This document shows positions 59,648 through 64,000 of a stretch of DNA of 64,000 nt, piece after piece; within the stretch, counting starts at the first letter, position 1, and each line of letters opens with the position of its first letter. This DNA comes from Sinorhizobium terangae (lineage in GTDB: Bacteria > Pseudomonadota > Alphaproteobacteria > Rhizobiales > Rhizobiaceae). The translations under genes were made by a program, and so were the position numbers. The DNA is taken from positions 1-64,000 of the forward strand of contig NZ_WITC01000007.1 in assembly GCF_009601505.1 (NCBI RefSeq). Reading direction: 5' to 3'. Below the pieces are notes generated by a model, which had not been told where the DNA came from, ran no database searches, and saw nothing but the letters and a program-made list of their open reading frames with translations.

Positions 59648-60154
59648 GTGACTCTCGTACCAAAATTCTTCGAAAGACACGAAAACTGGGGCGGCGGAGG
59701 CTGGCTCGGCCGGATCGACGGCCTGATTGCCGCCATTGCGCCGATCTCTCTCGCCCAGCTTGCCTTGCGTTTGGGACTTGCCGTACCCTTCTGGCGCTCG
59801 GGCATGAGCAAATGGGACGGCTTCCTGCAGCTCAACGATGTGGCCGTCCTGCTCTTCACCTCGGAGTTCCAGTTGCACCTGCCGGGTGGCCCCTATGCAT
59901 TCCCGGCGCCGGCCACGACGGCCTTCGTGGTCGCTTGCGCGGAGGTGCTGCTGCCGACGCTTCTTGTCCTGGGGTTGGCGACGCGCCTCGTCGCGCTCGG
60001 ACTTCTCGCAATGACGATTGTCATCCAGCTCACCGTTCCGGATGGATGGCCGATCCACTTGACCTGGGCGGCGATGGCGCTTGGGGTCATTGCTTGGGGT
60101 GCGGGCAGGTTGTCGATGGACCGGTGGATTGCGTCCGGGAGGGGAAACCGATAG
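59648..60154 (+). CDS. DoxX-family membrane protein of the bufferin operon
   Basis: A 168-residue four-helix membrane protein (LAQLALRLGLAVPFWRSGMS; AFVVACAEVLLPTLLVLGLA; LVALGLLAMTIVIQLTVP; WAAMALGVIAWGAGRLSM). The first helix RLGLAVPFWRSGMSKWDGF is the DoxX signature. The start is GTG at 59648, 4 bases after the bufC1 stop. DoxX proteins often close bufferin operons; a redox or quinone-linked role is suspected but not shown. Confidence 0.85.
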   Translation: MTLVPKFFERHENWGGGGWLGRIDGLIAAIAPISLAQLALRLGLAVPFWRSGMSKWDGFLQLNDVAVLLFTSEFQLHLPGGPYAFPAPATTAFVVACAEVLLPTLLVLGLATRLVALGLLAMTIVIQLTVPDGWPIHLTWAAMALGVIAWGAGRLSMDRWIASGRGNR

Positions 60155-60160
60155 GCGATC

Positions 60161-60327
60161 GGCCCCTCATCCCGCTGCCGCGACCTTCTCCCCGCAAGCG
60201 GGGACAAGGGACCCGTTGTGCCGCTTGAGATCCCTCTTGCCGTCTGCGGAGAGGGGACCTGGCGGGTGCGGCATATCCCTTCTCCCCGTCAAAACGTGGA
60301 GAAGGTGCCGGCAGGCGGATGAGGGGC
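60161..60327. repeat. RIME-like rhizobial intergenic mosaic element, copy 2
   Basis: Flanked by GGCCCCTCATCCCGCTGCCG and GCAGGCGGATGAGGGGC, which are inverted copies. Inside are CTTCTCCCCGCAAGCGGGGA and CTTCTCCCCGTCAAAACGTG with GAGAAGG partners. A related element is at 26615-26727. It fills the space between the DoxX gene and the convergent isomerase gene. Confidence 0.8.
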
Positions 60328-60361
60328 AACTTGCCACCCGATGCGCCGCGACGATTAGGTT

Positions 60362-60973
60362 TCACCCCGGGTTTCCCAGATCCAGATTGTGCTGCCATTC
60401 GATCGCATCTTCCAGGCGATCGTGGCCCCAGAACAGTTCGCCATCCGAGACGAAGGAGGGCGAACCGAAGATGCCGATCTCCTTCGCCTCTCTGGTCGCT
60501 GCGTCGAGCGCCTCGACCACGGCGCCGGAGTTTGCCTGCTTCAGAACGCGGGCGGGGTCCTGTCCCGCTTCCCTGATGCTCGCCGTGAGGTTCGGCTCGC
60601 TGCCGGCAGGGTCGCGGTCGACGAACCAGCGGCGGTAGGCGGCCATCGCATAGGCCGGGCACCAGCCTTCACCGGCGGCGAGCACCGCGACGCGGTTGGC
60701 CTGCTCCAACTCGGCCAGCGGGTAGGGGATAGGCAGCCTCAAGGGCAGGCCGAACTTCGCGGCGCGCCGCTCGATGTCGCGCCACATATAGGCCGCCTTG
60801 AGCGGCCTGTCGGCGAAGGGAACGTCGTTTGCATCAAGCTGGATCGCGCGGGCGTCGAAGGGCCTCCAGCGAACCTCGACGTCCGCCCTTGCGGCGACTT
60901 CAGTAAGCCGCATGACCGCCAGAAAGGTATAAGGGCTTCCTATCGAGAACCAGAAGTCGATCGGTGCCGTCAT
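60362..60973 (-). CDS. DsbA-fold 2-hydroxychromene-2-carboxylate isomerase family protein
   Basis: A 203-residue thioredoxin-fold protein: IDFWFSIGSPYTFLAVMRLT with a Ser in place of the CxxC (as in the isomerase family, which uses glutathione), IPYPLAELEQANRVAVLAAG, and EAKEIGIFGSPSFVSDGELF with the cis-Pro and the WGHDRLE end. The family isomerises 2-hydroxychromene-2-carboxylate in naphthalene breakdown, but most members have other, unknown GSH-linked substrates; no catabolic genes lie nearby. Confidence 0.88.
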   Translation of the reverse strand: MTAPIDFWFSIGSPYTFLAVMRLTEVAARADVEVRWRPFDARAIQLDANDVPFADRPLKAAYMWRDIERRAAKFGLPLRLPIPYPLAELEQANRVAVLAAGEGWCPAYAMAAYRRWFVDRDPAGSEPNLTASIREAGQDPARVLKQANSGAVVEALDAATREAKEIGIFGSPSFVSDGELFWGHDRLEDAIEWQHNLDLGNPG

Positions 60974-61122
60974 TGCTCTTCCTCCCCTGCTGCATGAGTG
61001 TCCGCTCAGCGCTGTAGTCGCGTGTTGAACGCAGGAGAGGTAGATAGAGCCCGGACATTGCTCGCCAATGCAGCCTTCGACAAAAAGCCCCGGACGGTTG
61101 AGACCGGGGCTGTGCGGAGGGC

Positions 61123-62010
61123 TTATTGGAGAAGCGTTGCCTTGCTCGCTTCGAGGAATGCCGGGAGGCTGATGGGCGTCTTGCCGGTCAGCGAGGCGAA
61201 ATCCTCAGTCACCATGCCGATATGGCCTTCGCGGGTGTTGCTGTCGAAGGAGACCACGATCGGGATCAGGACGTCGGGCAGCCCGGCACCCTTGAGGCCA
61301 CCGGCGAGCGCTTCATCGGAAATGTGGACGACCTCGAGCTCCTTGCCCGTGGTGCTGGCGACGAGCGCGGCGATCTCGTCGGTCGAGTGCAGTCCGGCGC
61401 CGGTGAGCGTATAGGTGCGGCTTTCCGTGGAGCCGGAGAGGAGTGCCGCCGCCGCCGCTTCGGCCGCGTCGCTGCGGGCGATGTGGGCGAGACGGCCGGC
61501 ACCGGCGGAGGAGAACCACTGCCCAGTTTCAAGGGCGTGCGGCAGGGCCATGAAGAGGTTTTCCATGTACCAGCCGTTCCTGAGGATCGTGTAGGGAATG
61601 CCGGTCTCCTTGATGGCATTTTCGGTGCCGAGATGATCGGGCGCGAAGGGGATGATCGAGGTTTCCGGGTTCGGCATGGAGGTGTAGAGGATATGCTTGG
61701 CACCGGCCTTCTTGGCTGCGGCCACGGCATTCAGGTGCTGTTGCAGCCGCTTGCCCGGCTGACCCAACGCGTCAGTCGAAATGATGAGAATGCGGTCGGC
61801 GCCGGCAAATGCCCTTTCGAGCGAAGCGGGGTCGTCGAAGTCGGCTGCGCGGGTCTGCACGCCCTTGGCGGCGTAGGCGGCGAGTTTCGTGGTGTCGCGG
61901 CTGGCGGCGATAATGTCGGCCGGCCTCACTTTGCCGGACGCGAGCAGCGCATCGAGCACGAGCTTACCGAGCTGACCTGCAGCGCCGGTTACGAGCAATG
62001 TTTCGGACAT
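61123..62010 (-). CDS. NmrA-type SDR, probable NAD(P)H:quinone oxidoreductase
   Basis: A 295-residue atypical short-chain dehydrogenase: SETLLVTGAAGQLGKLVLDA (GxxGxxG), ILIISTDALGQPGKRLQQHL, and HILYTSMPNPETSIIPFAPD with TILRNGWYMENLF. The match is to the QorB/QOR2 subgroup of quinone reductases. The ATG at 62010 gives the family start. It is divergent from an HxlR regulator gene 155 bases away, the QorR-Qor2 arrangement seen in other bacteria. Confidence 0.9.
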   Translation of the reverse strand: MSETLLVTGAAGQLGKLVLDALLASGKVRPADIIAASRDTTKLAAYAAKGVQTRAADFDDPASLERAFAGADRILIISTDALGQPGKRLQQHLNAVAAAKKAGAKHILYTSMPNPETSIIPFAPDHLGTENAIKETGIPYTILRNGWYMENLFMALPHALETGQWFSSAGAGRLAHIARSDAAEAAAAALLSGSTESRTYTLTGAGLHSTDEIAALVASTTGKELEVVHISDEALAGGLKGAGLPDVLIPIVVSFDSNTREGHIGMVTEDFASLTGKTPISLPAFLEASKATLLQ

Positions 62011-62165
62011 GGTCTTCCTTTCGTTCGCCTTCCAGCCATCTCTCACCGAGTGTTGAGATCATTGCGAGCGCTGGTCTCTTTTTGAGATTTGCTCTTATCC
62101 CGTAATCTGCTAAGAGCTGTAAAGAAGGCAGTTTTTGCTGCGGTGGTTACGGAAAGGATACCGCC

Positions 62166-62570
62166 ATGAACAGGACGACAGGCGCGGTAAAGGGGAAGCG
62201 GGTGGTAATGGTGTGCGGCGTGCCGATGGATATGGCCAATTGTCCGGTGCGTGACGTGATGGACAATATCGGCGGCAAGTGGAACTCGCTGATGATCCTC
62301 TCGCTCGCCGAAGGCCCTTTGCGCTTCTCACAGCTCCGGCGGCTGATCCCGGACATTTCGCAGCGCATGCTGACGCAGACGCTGCGCGACCTGCAGCGCG
62401 ATGGATACCTGAGCCGCACGGTCTACCCGACGCAGCCGCCGAGCGTGGAATACAGTCTCACCGATCTCGGCCGGTCGTTTCTCGTGCCGCTTAAACTGTT
62501 CGTCGACTGGTCGCTCCAAAATCACGATGCGATCCGCAAGGCGCGGGCGGAGTATGACGCGGTGGCATGA
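62166..62570 (+). CDS. HxlR-family transcription regulator
   Basis: A 134-residue winged-helix regulator: CPVRDVMDNIGGKWNSLMIL with the family-conserved Cys26, then LRFSQLRRLIPDISQRMLTQ, LRDLQRDGYLSRTVYPTQPP and VEYSLTDLGRSFLVPLKLF. A second Cys is at 17. Such proteins sense quinones or aldehydes through Cys and repress the neighbouring oxidoreductase, here the divergent SDR. The 155-base divergent region contains an imperfect GAGATC/GGTCTC inverted pair that could be the operator. Confidence 0.9.
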   Translation: MNRTTGAVKGKRVVMVCGVPMDMANCPVRDVMDNIGGKWNSLMILSLAEGPLRFSQLRRLIPDISQRMLTQTLRDLQRDGYLSRTVYPTQPPSVEYSLTDLGRSFLVPLKLFVDWSLQNHDAIRKARAEYDAVA

Positions 62571-62749
62571 GCCGTTGCGAACATGATCTTGTTTGCTTAC
62601 CGTTGCTTCGGCCGCGTCGCACTCGCTGAAATCGCATTTATCTGGCTAAATACCGTGTGAATTCTTCGCGCCTCCGGACGACGGTTTGACTGCCGGGCCC
62701 AGAAGCACTTGCCAGTGTCTGTAGCTGAAAAGCGAGCTCGCGCCGCAGC

Positions 62750-63469
62750 TTACGCGGCGCAGCTCACCGCTTCACCGCCGAGCGCAAATTCGACGGCGGC
62801 TTCGGCATGGATGGCGGTGGAATCGAAGCCCGGCAGCGGCAGATCGGCGGAGTCGAGGATGAGGCAGATCTCGGTGCAGCCGAGAATGACGGCGTCGGCG
62901 CCTTCGGCCTTGGCCTTCTCGATGAGGGCGACCAGCGCCCGGCGCGACGCCGCCAGCACCTTGCCGGCGCAAAGCTCGTCGAAAATGACGTTGTGGGTGA
63001 GCGTGCGGCCCTCGGCATCCGGGACCATCAACTCGATCCCGTGCCTTTTCATGCGCTCGGCATAGAAGCCGTGCTCCATCGTGTAGCGCGTGGCAAGCAG
63101 CAGCGGCTTGCGGCTGCCGGCCGCCTTCAACCGCTCCGCGGTCTCGTCGATGATGTTGATCAGCGGTACGTCAACCGATGCCTGCACTTGATCGGCAATC
63201 AGGTGCATGGTGTTGGTGCAGATCAAAACGCATTGCGCGCCGGCGGACTTCAGCCCGCGCGCGACGTCGGAGAGGCGCTGAGCGGCGTCGTCCCAGCGGC
63301 CGGCCTTCTGCAGGTCGACGATCTTCTGGAAGTCCACCGAGTGAAGCAGCACTTCGGCCGAATGCAGCGCGCCCAAGCGCTCGCGCACGGCCTCGTTGAC
63401 CATGCGATAGTAAACCGCCGAGCTCTCGAAGCTCATGCCGCCGATAAGACCGATCTTGCGCATTTCCAT
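62750..63469 (-). CDS. Aspartate/glutamate racemase family protein
   Basis: A 239-residue cofactor-independent racemase: KIGLIGGMSFESSAVYYRMV, the first catalytic Cys84 in VLICTNTMHLIADQVQ, and the second in ADAVILGCTEICLIL. The two-Cys layout with TNTMH marks the aspartate racemase branch. It may supply D-aspartate or D-glutamate or detoxify. Start at 63469 or two codons later. Divergent from the Lrp/AsnC gene, which could regulate it. Confidence 0.92.
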   Translation of the reverse strand: MEMRKIGLIGGMSFESSAVYYRMVNEAVRERLGALHSAEVLLHSVDFQKIVDLQKAGRWDDAAQRLSDVARGLKSAGAQCVLICTNTMHLIADQVQASVDVPLINIIDETAERLKAAGSRKPLLLATRYTMEHGFYAERMKRHGIELMVPDAEGRTLTHNVIFDELCAGKVLAASRRALVALIEKAKAEGADAVILGCTEICLILDSADLPLPGFDSTAIHAEAAVEFALGGEAVSCAA

Positions 63470-63689
63470 GGTTCCCTCGTTCTTAACCAGACGTTAACAG
63501 CGGGACGAAGAAGATCGTGTCTTGCCACCTTCTGATCCCGTTCCATTGCTAAAAGTATGGCGCGGCTTTGACCGGATTTGTTTGCTTTGATGGAGAGATC
63601 TGGGGAAATCTGCGCGCAATATTTGTGTCACTGTCGCATTTTCCGCAAATCATTGGCGTCAAATGGGTCGGCAGCGAGGAGTCACTGGC

Positions 63690-64000
63690 GTGTTGGATGA
63701 GAGAGACCGGAAGCTGCTGGCGCTCCTGCAGGAGGATGGCAGCGTGGCCATGAGCGACCTTGCGGAGCGCGTGAACCTGTCGCTTTCCGCCTGTTCCCGG
63801 CGCATACAGCGACTGGAGGAGGCGGGCTATATCGCGCGGCGCATCGCCGTGCTCGACCGGGAAAAGATGGGCGTGCCGACCACGGTCTTTGCGCTGATCA
63901 AGACTGCGCATCATTCCGACGAATGGATCGAAAAATTCCGGCGCGCGATCAGTGATATTCCCGAGATCGTCGAGGCACACCGGTTAACGGGGAACTACGA
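63690..64000 (+). CDS. Lrp/AsnC family regulator, truncated by the window end
   Basis: The frame from GTG at 63690 reads LDERDRKLLALLQEDGSVAM, then SDLAERVNLSLSACSRRIQR with LEEAGYIARRIAVLDREKMG, the AsnC-type helix-turn-helix, and VFALIKTAHHSDEW, the beginning of the RAM ligand domain. It is open to the last base, so about 50 residues are missing. GAGGAG stands about nine bases before the GTG. The upstream region has ATTTTCCGCAAAT-like A/T tracts typical of Lrp boxes. It is divergent from the racemase gene, so D-/L-amino-acid control is likely. Confidence 0.9.
   Translation, partial: MLDERDRKLLALLQEDGSVAMSDLAERVNLSLSACSRRIQRLEEAGYIARRIAVLDREKMGVPTTVFALIKTAHHSDEWIEKFRRAISDIPEIVEAHRLTGNY

Noticed and set aside
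63549-63980. 143-codon minus-strand frame at the window end
   Set aside because: Opposite to the truncated Lrp/AsnC gene, whose helix-turn-helix is clear on the plus strand.

Overview
The window is GC-rich DNA from an alphaproteobacterium, almost certainly a rhizobium of the Sinorhizobium/Ensifer group. Reasons: a circularly permuted two-piece tmRNA whose tag reads ANDNYAEARLAA; the block thyA - GST - folA - hflK - hflC - DUF2065 - degP - serB - miaA followed by ilvIH; RIME-like and other mosaic intergenic palindromes; and a GGAAC-N18-TT promoter of the RpoE2 general-stress type. No rRNA, tRNA, CRISPR array, transposase or prophage was seen.

Layout. 0-7.4 kb: end of an AsmA-like gene, a diguanylate cyclase, RHH and DUF4169 proteins, sspB next to the tmRNA gene, DUF2853 and DUF2267 proteins, and a stress-type operon of three tiny hydrophilic proteins. 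7.4-17.7 kb: conserved housekeeping block (thyA, folA, hflKC, degP, serB, miaA). 17.9-21.6 kb: an accessory two-gene module, a 711-aa HExxH zincin followed 3 nt later by a ComEC-type metallo-beta-lactamase-fold hydrolase. 21.8-28.5 kb: HerA-like ATPase, ilvIH with a clear leader-peptide attenuator, aldo/keto reductase, cold-shock protein. 28.5-39.1 kb: methyltransferase, LysE exporter, DUF2269 and SDR genes, cobalt-type nitrile hydratase operon, an ECF sigma/anti-sigma operon with a secreted-repeat protein, AbrB-type membrane protein, RecD-like helicase.

39.4-46.5 kb is the most unusual part: a tightly packed operon with a class III cyclase/AAA/TPR regulator, a YcaO enzyme, a TfuA partner, a second HExxH zincin clearly related to the one at 19.5 kb, and an AT-rich Cys-rich protein that has the look of foreign DNA. 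It reads as an uncharacterised peptide- or protein-modification system (thioamide-type YcaO-TfuA chemistry plus a protease).

46.6-56 kb: a chemoreceptor coupled to a small secreted protein, EF-hand and glycine-zipper proteins, a MerR-LuxR fusion regulator, DUF899, pdxJ, and a MocR-type regulator with repeated candidate sites near pdxJ, itself and a DUF983 gene. 56.1-60.2 kb: a bufferin-type (DUF2282/DUF692/DUF2063/DoxX) RiPP operon with its SigF/NrsF-like ECF sigma and anti-sigma pair; the same GTAAC-N16-CGAA promoter lies in front of both transcription units. 60.3-64 kb: DsbA-like isomerase, an NmrA-type SDR divergent from an HxlR regulator, an aspartate/glutamate racemase, and the start of an Lrp/AsnC regulator cut by the window end.
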